Shown here piece after piece: positions 32,102 through 42,720 of a DNA stretch of 64,000 nt. Numbering within the stretch: the stretch's first letter is position 1; every line of letters starts with the position of its first letter. Source of the DNA: Nilaparvata lugens (lineage: Eukaryota > Arthropoda > Insecta > Hemiptera > Delphacidae); contig NC_052505.1 of the NCBI RefSeq assembly GCF_014356525.2, forward strand, positions 55,211,610 to 55,275,609, given 5' to 3'. The position numbers and the translations under genes are program-made. The notes under the pieces are model-generated. The model ran no database searches. It was given only the letters and a program-made list of their open reading frames with translations, and was not told the origin of the DNA.

Positions 32102-33334
32102 TTACATTTTTGTTTTTGATTTAGAGTCAGTAGCATCTTTGATTACTTTCCACATTTTTTTATTATCCTTTCCAGCTTCATACAATTTCTCTCTATAGTA
32201 TTGGTCCTTTGTTTCATGAATTAAAGCTGTGAGTGTATTCCTATACCGACGATAGAAGTTGGTTAAGTTAATGTTGTTTGGGTCTTCCTTTCTTCTTTTG
32301 TTGAGTAGATTTCTGGTTCTTATTGCTGCTACTATACCTCTGGTGATCCATGGTTTGATGGGTTTGTACTTCTTCTGCCGCCGATGCTGCTTGATATTAT
32401 TTTGTATATGTTGTCTCAGAGTTGATAAGAAGGTGTCATAAGATGTATCTGGATTATTATCTTCTAAAACATGAATCCACTTCTCATTCAGTAGTTCGTT
32501 CTTCGAGCTATTAATGTCTATTTTCTTGTTTATTTTATGTGTTCCAGTTTCATTTGCACTATTTCTTGAAATATGTTGCACTCCTAGAATTGTGGTGAAG
32601 TGGTCAGTTATTGTTGATTCATAAATGATTGGAAAAAGATTATCTCTGGAGTTGGTAGCAATGTGATCTATGCAAGAAGCAGTTTCTTTTGTAGTTCTGG
32701 TTGCTTGCTTAATGCAGAGTCTGAGCCCATGCTTGCTAAGAAGATCGCAGTAGTCATTCAATTGATGATGTGGACGAATTTGAAGGGTGTTAATATTCAT
32801 GTCTCCGGCACATATGACTTGTTGCCCTCTTAATTCATTCAGGATCGATTCTAAGTCACTCAGGAAATCTGTAATATCATTGAAGGACGGTGATCTGTAT
32901 ATTGCAAGGATGTTCCACTTTTTGTCTGCTGCATCCAACCGAATATGTAGGACATTTGCCTGGTTAATATGTAGCTCAACACATTTTACATTTATACTAT
33001 CTTCAACATAAACAACTACACCATCATTTTGTAATGTGTTGTTTATGGTGGAAAATACATCATATCCTCGAATGGACTGGAGTACAAATTCAGTCCTAAT
33101 CCAGCATTCGGTTAGAATAATAACATCAAAAGAAAAATTAATGTCGCACAATTGAATCATCAGCTCATCAAAATTCCTTCTGTTACTCCTTATATTGAGA
33201 CAGAAGATGCTCAAATCACAAGAACTCAATGCTGCACAAAGTTGTTGACTGTTGTTGATCACTTCATCGTTTATTTCTTCAAAATAATCAAGATCCTCGA
33301 AGCTGAGCAAATTTCATAAGTTGTTGTTACTCAT
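32102..33334 (-). CDS. LINE D ORF2, apurinic-like endonuclease
   Basis: Exonuclease-endonuclease-phosphatase domain with FCLNIRSNRRNFDEL (Asn), VIILTECWIR (Glu), GVVVYVEDSI, ICAGDMNINTL, ASCIDHIATNS and TITDHFTTIL (Asp-His). About 400 codons are open from 33310. ATG 33334-33332 lies in the same frame and overlaps the helicase stop, but a TGA at 33316-33314 intervenes. All key residues are present, unlike in the RT downstream. Confidence 0.9.
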
Positions 33335-34286
33335 TATTTAAACTCTCATTAATCCCTTCCATGTTTCTTTCATCCCAGCTTAAGAGAAACTCTTCACTAA
33401 CATCCTTTAGTTTTCGAATTAGGGTCAGCACTAAATCTTCTTGCCCTGTTGTGATATATCTGAAGGATTGTGTGTGTCTGCTCATTGCTACTATTACATG
33501 TTGTGTGCTGTTATATATTCCAAGTTGTATTTTATTGTTCCTTATCAGAACTTCATTCTCGTGAGTTAAGCCCTGTGCTTCATGAATTGTATGGACTTTA
33601 ATTGAAGGGTGAAGTTCTGATTGCAGCTCTTCTAGCACTGTTTTCTTCTCGAGCTGAGTGAATGTAAGAATCAGAGTGTTAGGTTCAAGTGGTCCAAGTT
33701 CTCCATTTGTTATTGGAGGTCTGACGGATAACAGGACCTCATTTTTCGTACCAATGTCCTGGTAGTAGCTGGAAAGGATGTAGCAGACGTCCATTGGACA
33801 CCTTCCAGTTACTGTTTGATGGATTCTCTTCTCACAGAGAGATGAAATGTGTGACCATTCAGCTGTTAATTTACTTCTCTCTATGTAAGGTATTTGGTTT
33901 GAATCTCCTAGCAGAATAATCTCAGAAGCACCAGCGAGAGATGAGACAAATCCCACGAAACCTGCATGCATTAATACTGCTTCATCTATGAAAACACGTT
34001 TGTACTGCTTTTTTGATCCGTTTATTATAAAAGATGAAACTGTTCTATAATCCTGTTTAATTATTATTTCATATTCATTTTTGTGAATTCTATTCACCTC
34101 TTGCCTGATTTTATTCATTCCAGCTCTTGTCTGACACAAAATGAGATCCTTACCTGGTGTATGTTGCTGAAGGATAAAGTGAGTTTTACCACATCCTGGA
34201 ACTCCATCCATCCAAGTTATTTTTGGCATCTTACAATTTGTTATGTCAACTTTTAGAATATTCTTCAGTAGCTCAGCATTCAGCAT
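33327..34286 (-). CDS. Superfamily 1 RNA-virus-type helicase embedded in LINE D
   Basis: Start ATG 34286-34284; 319 residues, no interruption. All SF1 viral-helicase motifs are readable in order: I, DGVPGCGKTHFI; Ia, KDLILCQTRAGMNKI; II, RVFIDEAVLMHAG; III, EIILLGDSNQIPYIE; IV, TGRCPMDVCYILSSYY; V, VHTIHEAQGLTHENEVLI; VI, HVIVAMSRHTQSFRYIT. These are typical of alphavirus-like (virga/kita/negevirus-type) replicase helicases rather than cellular Pif1 or UvrD. In viruses the domain unwinds RNA using NTP and has 5'-triphosphatase activity. It lies between ORF1 and ORF2 on the same strand, ending 7 bases past the ORF2 ATG. Its open frame contrasts with the broken RT in the same copy. Confidence 0.93.
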   Translation of the reverse strand: MLNAELLKNILKVDITNCKMPKITWMDGVPGCGKTHFILQQHTPGKDLILCQTRAGMNKIRQEVNRIHKNEYEIIIKQDYRTVSSFIINGSKKQYKRVFIDEAVLMHAGFVGFVSSLAGASEIILLGDSNQIPYIERSKLTAEWSHISSLCEKRIHQTVTGRCPMDVCYILSSYYQDIGTKNEVLLSVRPPITNGELGPLEPNTLILTFTQLEKKTVLEELQSELHPSIKVHTIHEAQGLTHENEVLIRNNKIQLGIYNSTQHVIVAMSRHTQSFRYITTGQEDLVLTLIRKLKDVSEEFLLSWDERNMEGINESLNNE

Positions 34287-35113
34287 GATTCAGCATGGGT
34301 GTCTCTACTGACTAGAATATACTTTTCCTTAGTTAAGAATGACTTTGTTGTTTCATTGTAGGGTACATATTTTCCTTCATTTTCAAAACAGAAGCCCATT
34401 CGATATGTAGTGGATGTCGGCCACAGGAAAGTCTTAAGTCAATTGTTGTAGATGTTCATCTCGTTTCGCCTTATCTCTTGAATACATGCTGCTGAAGAAG
34501 AGATATTACTATTCAGTGATGATAGTACTCCCCTATATAAGACCGTATTCAGAACATCATACTGTTCAATAAAGTTCCTGAGTTCTATCATACTGTTCAA
34601 ATGAGCAAAGAGAATAGAATCATACGGTAGGTATCCTTTTGGACAATCTTCAGAGCCATCGTTTTCATGTGGTATATCCAAGAACTTTAGATTGTTTATT
34701 CCTCTGTAATAGAATACATAATTCAGGTTTTTAGTTTTAATTACTAAACTTGAAATGTCCAAGCATGTAAACTCGGAGTCAATATCAAAAGAATCTATTC
34801 CAATCGTGATGTTATATTTATTTATCGATGCATATTCGTCTATTACCAGTAAGAGGTCATGGATACCTAATTGAGCCTCATTGTTATTATTTTGCGCTAA
34901 TATCAATGTCAATGAATTTTTAACAAGATGAAAACGAATTGAGCTTTTATTTACGTTCCGTAAATAAACAGTAGGTAAGCTATTGTATTCATCTTGACTC
35001 AGCGTTTTCTTCTTGATTGAATGTGCAACGCCTTCTGAAATACCTGAACAATTTTTATTCCAGCGAGCTAATGATAAATTAAAATCTGTATATTGACCAA
35101 AGCTGAAAATCAA
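34287..35113 (-). pseudogene. Region ahead of the helicase, possibly virus-derived
   Basis: An open frame from 35113 to a TGA at 34441-34439, continuing in frame to another TGA just before the helicase ATG. It reads NSLPTVYLRNVNKSSIRFHL, GIHDLLLVIDEYASINKYNI and, near the helicase, YRMGFCFENEGKYVPYN. The last stretch resembles the segment that precedes the helicase domain in alphavirus-like replicases, so more than the helicase may have been captured. The rest matches nothing I know. A 10-base direct duplication (CATGCTGAAT) at 34275-34295 coincides with the frame change into the helicase. Confidence 0.5.
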
Positions 35114-35277
35114 AGACGTCCCACTTTTCGCTTAATGTTTTATTAATTCTGGTTTTTTAATAGATGATAGGAGATCTTGAATATCTATTTTTATATTTGA
35201 TGTTGTGAATTTATTTGATGATTTTGAGCTGGAAATTCTATTTTTAATCTTTTCAAGCACTTCCATAATTTGTTCGA

Positions 35278-36406
35278 TCAATTGATTGTTGCAATGCTTT
35301 CACATAGCTGGGACACTTTAGATAGTTTACTTTGTGGTCTAGGGTTTATCAGCTCTTTTGCAGTTAAAACATACTGGAGGTTTATCGATTGAAGGGCAGG
35401 TTTTGATGTTGTGTCCTGTGATGGAGCAATGGCCACAGATATCTTCTTCCTTTTTACAATGTTTTGTGATGTGCCCATAGACTTGACATTTATAGCACCT
35501 TTGCACTGCATGGTAATCATCAACTCTACATGATGTCATATCTATAAATATTTTTTTCTTATTAATTATTGCTTTCCTTATTTCGGGTTCACATTCTACT
35601 ACCCAATGCACGGAATCCTTGTTTTTCGGCCCTAATTTGAATGATGGCTTGCAACCTTCTTCAAATTTTTGTTTTTCTATTCCTGAATTGACAACATTTT
35701 TGTTATATATTTCTTCAGTTACCTCTTTGTTAGTGAGATCAGATGGAACATCATAAACAATTATCCTGGGTTTTTTATTTTGGGGCTCAGTTATCTTGAT
35801 TTGATCATTATTTACAGCTTTATTCTTCAATAATTTCTTTTTGTCCTCTAGAGAATCCAGAACAATGAGTAAACCTCCTCCTCTAACGGGTACTGTCTTT
35901 TTTATTCTAATGTTATCCTTTCTCGCAATGTTGGTTTTCAGTGTGCCTTTTATTTTTTCACTGTCTTGTTTCTCATTACCGGTGGAATTTGAGGGTTTAA
36001 TTAAGACTACCTGTTCTTTTGGAAGGATTTTCCTGACTTGATTATTGGACTGGGGATCGCTTGGAGTAGCTTTTTCTGGTAGTTGTATCATGTCTGCATA
36101 AGTAATAGGCCTGTCTTCATTTTTAATTTCCTGAACAGATTTGCTTATGTCCTGTAATGAGTCATGAATTTTCGGATGCCCCAAAGAATCACTTATTTTG
36201 CTTATAGTAGCTGCTCTCGTTTCTACTTTCACGATTACCAATGCTAATTTTTGAACTAATTCTAAGAAATTATCATATTCGGCTCTGGAAACCTTTTTTT
36301 TTTTAAATTCTGACAAAGCCCATTCCTTGAATTCCGAAGAGATACTCTTCATGTTCATTGTGTCTGTGTTGAATTCACTCAGCAATAATTGTTCAACATT
36401 TCCCAT
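35278..36406 (-). pseudogene. LINE D ORF1, gag-like protein with zinc knuckles
   Basis: Start ATG 36406-36404, with a TAG upstream in frame. About 350 residues: a helical N-terminus (EFKEWALSEFKKKKVSRAEY), a Lys-rich linker, an RRM-like section (GGGLLIVLDSLEDKKKLLKN; KPRIIVYDVPSDLTNKEV) and three CCHC knuckles (CYKCQVYGHITKHC, CGHCSITGHNIKTC, then CFNCKRADKP where the third is cut). The cut at 35339 is a frame change; the continuation lies in the frame ending at 35278. This is the standard nucleic-acid chaperone ORF1 of Jockey/I/R1-like LINEs. Confidence 0.85.
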
Positions 36407-36734
36407 TTTACCTGGTTGTTCTCGTACTTTGAGTCCTTGGTTCCCTGGAAAGTTATCCTCTTCTTCCTCCTCCTCGAATTGCGGGATCAGTCCATCCAGT
36501 GGGTTGGTTGGTGACCCAATCTATCCGACGACAATGACGTATGAACATAGCTGCTGTATGGTTATGTTCCAGTGACTCACTTATTGATGAACGATGATTG
36601 TTTTGAAAACTATCACTACGGTGAAACTAAACTACTAAGATGTTTACTCTACGAGCGCTACTGTAAGACTGATGAGGTCTGAATGTTTTGGAAAACTATG
36701 AACAGTTGAACGGACATTTTATGTTAGCGGTTAG
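36407..36734 (-). other. LINE D 5' UTR and junction with PolB
   Basis: No gene. The LINE's 5' end lies somewhere between about 36540 and 36730. To the right the plus strand is PolB again. I could not find a clear target duplication matching the left flank at 29869. Confidence 0.5.
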
Positions 36735-38424
36735 GAAAATTTTTAGTTTGTTCAATAACTTTGTTCCATTTGGTAGTGGGTGAGTGTTGAAGAAGATTTA
36801 CTCGCTTGATGTAAACGTGATTAGATATAATCCAATATACACAAGCAGTTTCATTCAAACACCCCAGTTTATCAAAAATGAGAAATGTGTTATCAATGTC
36901 AGAAATCTTTCTGATGAAAAGTGTTCTCAATGGAGTTTTTACAGAAACAGACACAAAGGTATGCCATCATGCACATGAAAATGGAAAGTTTATATGTGTG
37001 CTGCTCATGTCTTGTGTAATTTAAATACTCGAACTAATGATACGATTAGCTGTCACTTCCATAATTTTAGCTGATTTGACAGCAATTTCATTCTAGAAGC
37101 TCTTGGAAAATGTAAAAGAAAAATTCCTGTATCTCCAATACATCAGAAAGATGTCTGACATTGACAGTAACATTGGGAAATTGAGTTCTCAGATTCATAT
37201 AAATTCATAAATGAATCCTTGGAAGTATTAGTGAGCAACTTGGTAGATAGTACAAATATGGAATCAATGTTCAAACATCTGCTTTCAGTATTTAATGACC
37301 CTGATCTCGAACATAGGCAACTCTTGTTAAAGAAAGGAGAATATCCCTATTCATAAATATCTTGTCCTGAAAAATTCGCAGAGACTTCTCTTCTACCGAT
37401 GGAATGTTTCTATAATGATTGATACACCCCTCTCCCCCAAAGAATATGAGCATACACAAAGAGTGTTCTCAAAATTCAAGTCAAAATCTCTCAGTGAGTA
37501 TCATGATTTCTATCTGTGCCTAGACATCATGCTATTGGTTGAAGTTTCCGAGGAAATGAGATCAACATTTTTTTAGCTCAATGGCCTCAATGTTAATTTT
37601 TTTTTTTGCTTGCTTATTTCACTTGGAATTGTATGTTAAAGTACACCAAAGTTGAACTCCAATTGATAACTGATCCTGATATCCATCTAATTTTTGAATC
37701 AGGAATGTGCTGTGGTGTTTCATTTATTGGTAAGCATTATTGTGATGCCAATAACAAACACATCCTTGACACATATGACCCCGCGAAACTAAGTTACTAT
37801 TTGCTTCATATAGATTGTAATTCTTTGCATGCCCACTCTATGAATCAATTCTTACCTTATGGAAATTTCAAGTACCTCTCAGAGAAAGAAACCCATGCTC
37901 TTGACTTTACAGATTTGGAGAGTGAGTCAGAAACTTGTTATGTTATTGAATGAGATCTCAAGTACCCCTAGGAGTTACATGATATGCATGCCAATTTCCC
38001 TCTCGCTCAACTCCTTCAAATTTCCCCTATCGAATTGTTCTCCGAGTACGAAACCAATGAGAACAGTCAAATTCTGACTAAAAAACTCATGAACACACTT
38101 TTTGATCAAGAGAGGTACATTGTTCATTACCTGAATTTGAAGCTGTACCTTCAACTCGGATTTCAATTAACAAAACTACATCGTATCATTAGCTTTTCCC
38201 AATCACCTTGGTTGAGGAACTACATTGAGTTCAATACCCATAATAGGCAAACCATAAAAAATAAATTTGAAATCTCTTTCTTCAAATGTATGTCAAATTT
38301 ATGTTATGGAAAATCAATCCAGGGGAATCAACAGGAATGTAATGTTCAAATTATCACAGATGCCAAGCGTCTAGATAAGACGATTAGTACATTTCAAATC
38401 CTCTATGTAAATGCTGGCAGATAA
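36735..38424 (+). pseudogene. Polinton protein-primed DNA polymerase B, central part
   Basis: Readable blocks in changing frames: KKIYSLDVNVIRYNP and SSFIQTPQFIKNEKCVINV (36784-36930); an exonuclease-III-like SEYHDFYLCLDIMLLVEV (37490-37540); WNCMLKYTKVELQLITDPDI and HLIFESGMCCGVSF (37640-37730); polymerase motif A region YLLHIDCNSLHAHSMNQFLP (37800-37860); IVHYLNLKLYLQLGFQL (38120-38170); and motif B FFKCMSNLCYGKSI (38280-38320). A TGA replaces the Trp codon after GSG near 36782. Motif C (the DTD box) is absent because the gene ends at 38424, where the transposase-bearing stretch begins. Confidence 0.8.
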
Positions 38425-38797
38425 TAACGTTGGTCCAATGGTACAGTCGCAAAACTGCAAAATCCTGTTTTTTCAGGAGAGCAAAAAGTAACTTGAGATC
38501 TGCCTATAAAATCAAGCTTTTTCCCATGAAATCTAATTTTATGGCTATGTGTTATTGATTATTGTTATTTATTGTTGGTGAACTCAAAATTATTCTATTT
38601 TTATATTGAAAAAGCAGATTCGTTACTTTACCATGGTCAGATTTTTGTTAAACAACAAAACATTTTTGCGAATGTGATAATGGAGTGAATGAAAAAAATG
38701 ACTTTAATGATAGTATTAATCATTTAATCGAAAAAATCGATGTTCAAGAATGTAAAGTTATAATACTATAGTAGAAATTTGAAGAAATGTTGTTTTT
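38425..38797. other. No gene; 3' flank of the transposase gene
   Basis: AT-rich. It should contain the left end of the inserted transposon, but I found no terminal inverted repeat partner for it near 42 kb. Confidence 0.4.
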
Positions 38798-40561
38798 TCA
38801 CATGTTCTGACTATCAATTATTGTCACTATCTGACTCTTCAAAATCAGGTTCAGCAAGGGCATCACGAACTGAATTTGAGTTTGGCAAATTATTGTAGTA
38901 AGTGTGGTATGCTCTTGGATAACAAGATTTTTGCATAGCATTTGTGGATCAACAAATTTTGCTGCAGAGATTTTCAGCTTTGATGGGTACATTTTCATGA
39001 GCTCTTTAGTAGAAGGACGGCCTCTTTTCTTTTGTAGAATATTTTTCTTGGAGTTACCTGTATATTCAGATTTCGTGTAAAAAATGTCTGGCTCTTCCTT
39101 TCTGAATTGAAGCCAGACAATATTTTGGAATTTGAAGCTTCCTTCCTCAGATTTAATTTTGTAGTTAATTTTATTGAAATTCAGAAAATCATCAATGTTG
39201 TCACTTGAAATGGACTTGGATTGGAACGTGCTGTTCTAATTAACTGTGCCCATCCTTCAGGTTTATACACTAGTATGTGTTCGGATTTTTGTTTATTCTT
39301 TGAATGTATTGAGTCACATTCCATCTGGCTGTGCCCTGTTTCAAAGAACTTAACAATAATCTGCAATGTTGGGTGATCTTTCATAAGTTGGTTGCACATG
39401 AAAATAAAATTAATGTTTTTTTGCTGTCCTCCACAGCCATCTGACATCACCCTCACATGATTCACTTTTTTTCCACAATAAATTTGTGAATACATGTCAA
39501 TATTTCAACACTCCCCCTCTTACTTTCTGACTCATCCCACATATAACACATTACATCAGCACTTCCCAGATTATATACAGCAAGTTTTCTCACATAAAAA
39601 ATTGGACCAGCTGCTCCTTTAGGAGTATTAAGAACAGCTTCTGAATCAAAATTGAATGACAGTGTTGTAGGATCGTTCCTGGCTGCTCCCTTGTCTTCAT
39701 CTCTACACTAATGATCAAGTTCTTTCCTTTGCATGTGTGAGTGATTAGCCTCTTTATTCTGGTTTCCACTTTTTTCTTTATTCACAACACAAATTTTGCA
39801 AAGATCTTCCTTCAGTTTGTGGAATTTGAACTTCAAACAACGAAAAACTTTTCAGTATTTTTCCAAACTCACTGGTGGCTGTGTGGTCTCACTACACTTT
39901 TCCTTATACAGTTTGTGCATGATGCTAATATTCATAGATGGATCTAAGTACTTATACTCTGAATCTTCTCTACAATAATGTGATCCCAAAGTGGGGAAAG
40001 AGCGTATGTGCTCAATTATGAATGCTTCTCTCTCATTACTTATTTTTTGTGGTGGAGTTTTTTTACCTCTCATGTCTGGCATCAAATATCCGGTTTCATT
40101 CATCTTTGCAATTACTCCTCTCACTGTAGCTTCAGGTATATTTAGAACATCCAAGAAAAACTCTCTGCAAACATTCTTCTTTTCACCATTAACTGTAAAA
40201 GTGTAACTTTTTGTTGTCTCACACCGAGAATTCTCTGTTGTCCTTCTTTTTGGTTTGCCAATTGTCACATATTTTGATATGAATGAATGCTGTGGTGTCA
40301 GATTCTCTAAACTGTGGAACTGTTTGTACAAATCATTTCTCATATCCAATGGAACTAGAGCTGAACACTTATGCTTGGGTTTTTTCAAACAACGGGGTTC
40401 TATTTGTGGTCTAGCTGCAACAGTTTTTCCTTTCACAGTTTTGTATGACTGACCTTGTAACCATCTTTGCTTTTGAACGTTTCTTTCCCACCGACTTGGA
40501 TTTTATATTCTCCGTTTTCTGGGAGTAGTATTTTCGCCAACAACTTCATTTGCAGTAGTAC
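38798..40561 (-). pseudogene. DUF7869-like putative DDE transposase
   Basis: A minus-strand gene broken into several frames. The N-terminal part (40561-39852) reads VQKQRWLQGQSYKTV, a Cys/Lys-rich segment, KNVCREFFLDVLNIPEATVR, SFPTLGSHYCREDSEYKYLD, and IMHKLYKEKCSE. The catalytic-like part (39495-39181) has VRVMSDGCGGQQKNINFIFM and FFETGHSQMECDSIHSK. The C-terminal part (39180-38798) reads NIVWLQFRKEEPDIFY and KLKISAAKFVD. This matches a large insect family annotated as DUF7869, thought to be transposon-derived with an RNase H-like fold. A splice acceptor (GCTATAG) at 40562-40564 begins this exon; an in-frame TAA lies near 40500. Confidence 0.62.
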
Positions 40562-41038
40562 CTATAGCAGTCAAACCAGCCAAACATAGAATAATTAGTA
40601 AATAATTATATTGATTGCTTTTCAAGAATAAATTCAGTTAAATGAGTTAATCTTATCCATTCACATTATTCTCTACAACAACATAATTATCATGGTTCAG
40701 TCTACCATCATTTTCATACTACACAAGTTCTAAAATCCAATCGGTTCACCCACTGTTAACATAATTTCCAATTTAGGAGTTCAGTTGCTTATGAGTTGAA
40801 ATAACTGTGGAACTTTTCTGTCATGAATAATGACACTCGATTGTTGTCAGACCATGTACCTTCATTGAAAATTTGCAATCTGATTGTCAAGATTATTCAT
40901 TCCAATAATAATTGTCATGAACATTTTTCATGTGAATTCATGCATTTTGTAAGTCGACATTCAAGTCTTATGGTTAAATTTACCATTCAATTGATCATGA
41001 TAATGGTAAAGTTATGTGATTTAATAATTGGAGCTTAC

Positions 41039-41164
41039 CAGTGCACTGTCATCGAGAGTTTCCTCAAAATTTTCTACTTGAAAATTTGAATCCATTACTT
41101 CATCATTCATTAAGAATTCCAACTCTGGTGGTACACTTAGGGGCTGGTGAGCTGCTTCTACTGT
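41039..41164 (-). other. Candidate upstream exon of the transposase gene
   Basis: Bounded by an acceptor (TTTGTTTTTCAG) and a donor (CTG|GTAAGC) on the minus strand. It reads VEAAHQPLSVPPELEFLMND then NFQVENFEETLDDSALV, an acidic segment. A diverged copy of the same exon lies at 41693-41805. Confidence 0.45.
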
Positions 41165-41692
41165 CTGAAAAACAAAGAATATCATTTGCAATGAGTTGTA
41201 TTTATTTACAAGTCATTTAATCTCAACTATATACAACCAAATTTTGTATTTTGTTTACAAGGACAAAGTATAGTTTGGGGAAAATAACAGCATAGGCCAA
41301 ATCAATCAAGATCTCTTTGTGTGAATTAAATCATTCATTTGAAACAAAGTCGATAGTCAGTCATGTGCATCAGAACTGCACTGAGAGCTAACAACAGCTC
41401 CTATTAACTAAGCTGGTGATTCAAAGCCTACCTAATTTTCAGATTCACTGTCTATAACAAAGTCATTATCCACTCATGTGGGCATCAGAAAAACTCATTC
41501 TGTGCATCTGCTCAAAAATACCCAAGGTTCAACACATATTTGCATATTTGCATGCCCTTTTTCCTCTCTTCTGCTCTATATTACACAATGATGCACACCC
41601 TGTGAATACACGAAAAATATTTTTTTATGGCAAGTAGATAATTCTTTTATCATCATTATAGTTGAGTCATACAATTTATCAAACTTACTCAC
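41165..41692. other. Intron-like interval, no gene
   Basis: AT-rich, between the two related exons. It contains several stretches resembling the upstream intron, as expected if the exon and intron were duplicated together. Confidence 0.35.
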
Positions 41693-41805
41693 TGTACTGT
41701 CATTAGAAAAATCTTCACAGTCTTCAACTTAGAATTCCGGATCTCTTTCATCATCATCATCAAACTCAATTTATACATCTGAAGCTGGCGAACTGCTACT
41801 ACTGT
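41693..41805 (-). other. Second copy of the acidic exon
   Basis: An acceptor (CTTTCACAG) and a donor (GTGAGTAAG) frame a segment reading SSSSPASDV, stop, IEFDDDDERDPEF, stop, VEDCEDFSNDST. It parallels 41039-41164 residue by residue but has two stops, so it looks like a dead duplicate. Confidence 0.4.
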
Positions 41806-42116
41806 CTGTGAAAGCAATAAATAATAATTTTTCTAATAAAATTTACTAGTCAATTAATAATTTTTATATATTGAAATAAACATTGGAATATTACATCATA
41901 ATATATCCAGACTCAGCCCTTCCCACACATTGAAATAATTCCAAAATTACTTTTTAGTTTCAATCATTTTGAAAAATACACAGCTGAGGAAATACAAATT
42001 AATTTAGTTTTGCATTAATATATTTGCATGTATGTGTGTCACCTAGAAATGCTTCATTAGTGGCTGAAGAAGACACATGAATAGTTCGTTCTGTTTGTAT
42101 ATCTCACTCTCTTAAC
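41806..42116. other. No gene
   Basis: AT-rich gap between the transposase exons and the packaging-ATPase remnant. The right end of the inserted transposon should lie here. Confidence 0.4.
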
Positions 42117-42720
42117 ATGAGCAATCTCCCCATTGTGAATTTTGATAAGATAATTACACAAGAGGACAAGTCTGCATGGTTTAAAAATGGTGCATTGATC
42201 CCTCATGATGCTAGAATTCTCATTGTGGGTCCATCTGCATGGTGTAAAAACGAATTTATTGTTTAACTTGATCTTTTCCAAAAATGGATTGAGATTTAAA
42301 CATATTTATTTAAATACTAAAAGTCAATATAAGATGAGTACTTGTTTTTGACTTGTCAAGAAAAGTCTTTCCAGGAATGGAAGGTATTGAATTTCATGTG
42401 AATGATATCCCTGATAACATAGCACACCCAAATGCAGAAGTTCATTTATATATCAAATGATATTTCCTGTTGAAAAAGCAAGTAAGAAGGGGTCAGGGTT
42501 TTAAAAATTTGCAAAAAATACTTCTAGCAATAGAATTCATCAATATTATGACAACTATGAAGAATTGGTTCACAGACTCAATTTATTGAAATCATCAAAA
42601 CTTGCTGGACACTCAAGTCATGATGTTGAGATTGCATCAATTATAGAAGAATTATGTGAAGGTAAAATTATTGTTCAGTTGAGCAATGAGTGTGCACCGA
42701 TTTGGACGTAAAAGCTAGAC
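42117..42720 (+). pseudogene. Packaging ATPase remnant (Polinton, FtsK/HerA-like)
   Basis: ATG 42117-42119 begins MSNLPIVNFDKIITQEDKSA and leads to HDARILIVGPSAWCKN, a damaged Walker A (the GKT is lost by a one-base shift). FPGMEGIEFHVNDIPDNIAH and HPNAEVHLYIK follow at about 42370-42460, then a TGA. NYEELVHRLNLLKSSKLAGH and SSHDVEIASIIEELCEGK lie at 42550-42665. The Walker B region is not found. In Polintons this ATPase pumps DNA into capsids. The gene is badly decayed, and the last stretch may belong to a separate neighbouring gene. Confidence 0.55.

Larger units (their letters stand above)
29869..36580 (-). mobile_element. LINE D: non-LTR retrotransposon carrying a viral-type SF1 helicase
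   Basis: A near full-length minus-strand LINE: 5' UTR (to 36407), zinc-knuckle ORF1 (36406-35278), an unusual middle region (35113-34287), an SF1 helicase (34286-33327), endonuclease (33310-32102), RT (32101-30379) and a 3' UTR ending in a T/A-rich stretch at 29869. All coding parts run the same way with tight spacing. It is inserted in PolB of the Polinton-like element. The RT catalytic box is destroyed, so this copy is inactive. Confidence 0.85.

Noticed and set aside
33327..34286. The helicase as a stand-alone endogenous RNA virus fragment
   Set aside because: It is collinear with LINE ORF1 and ORF2 on the same strand, and its stop codon overlaps the ORF2 ATG. A random viral insertion would rarely fit so exactly.
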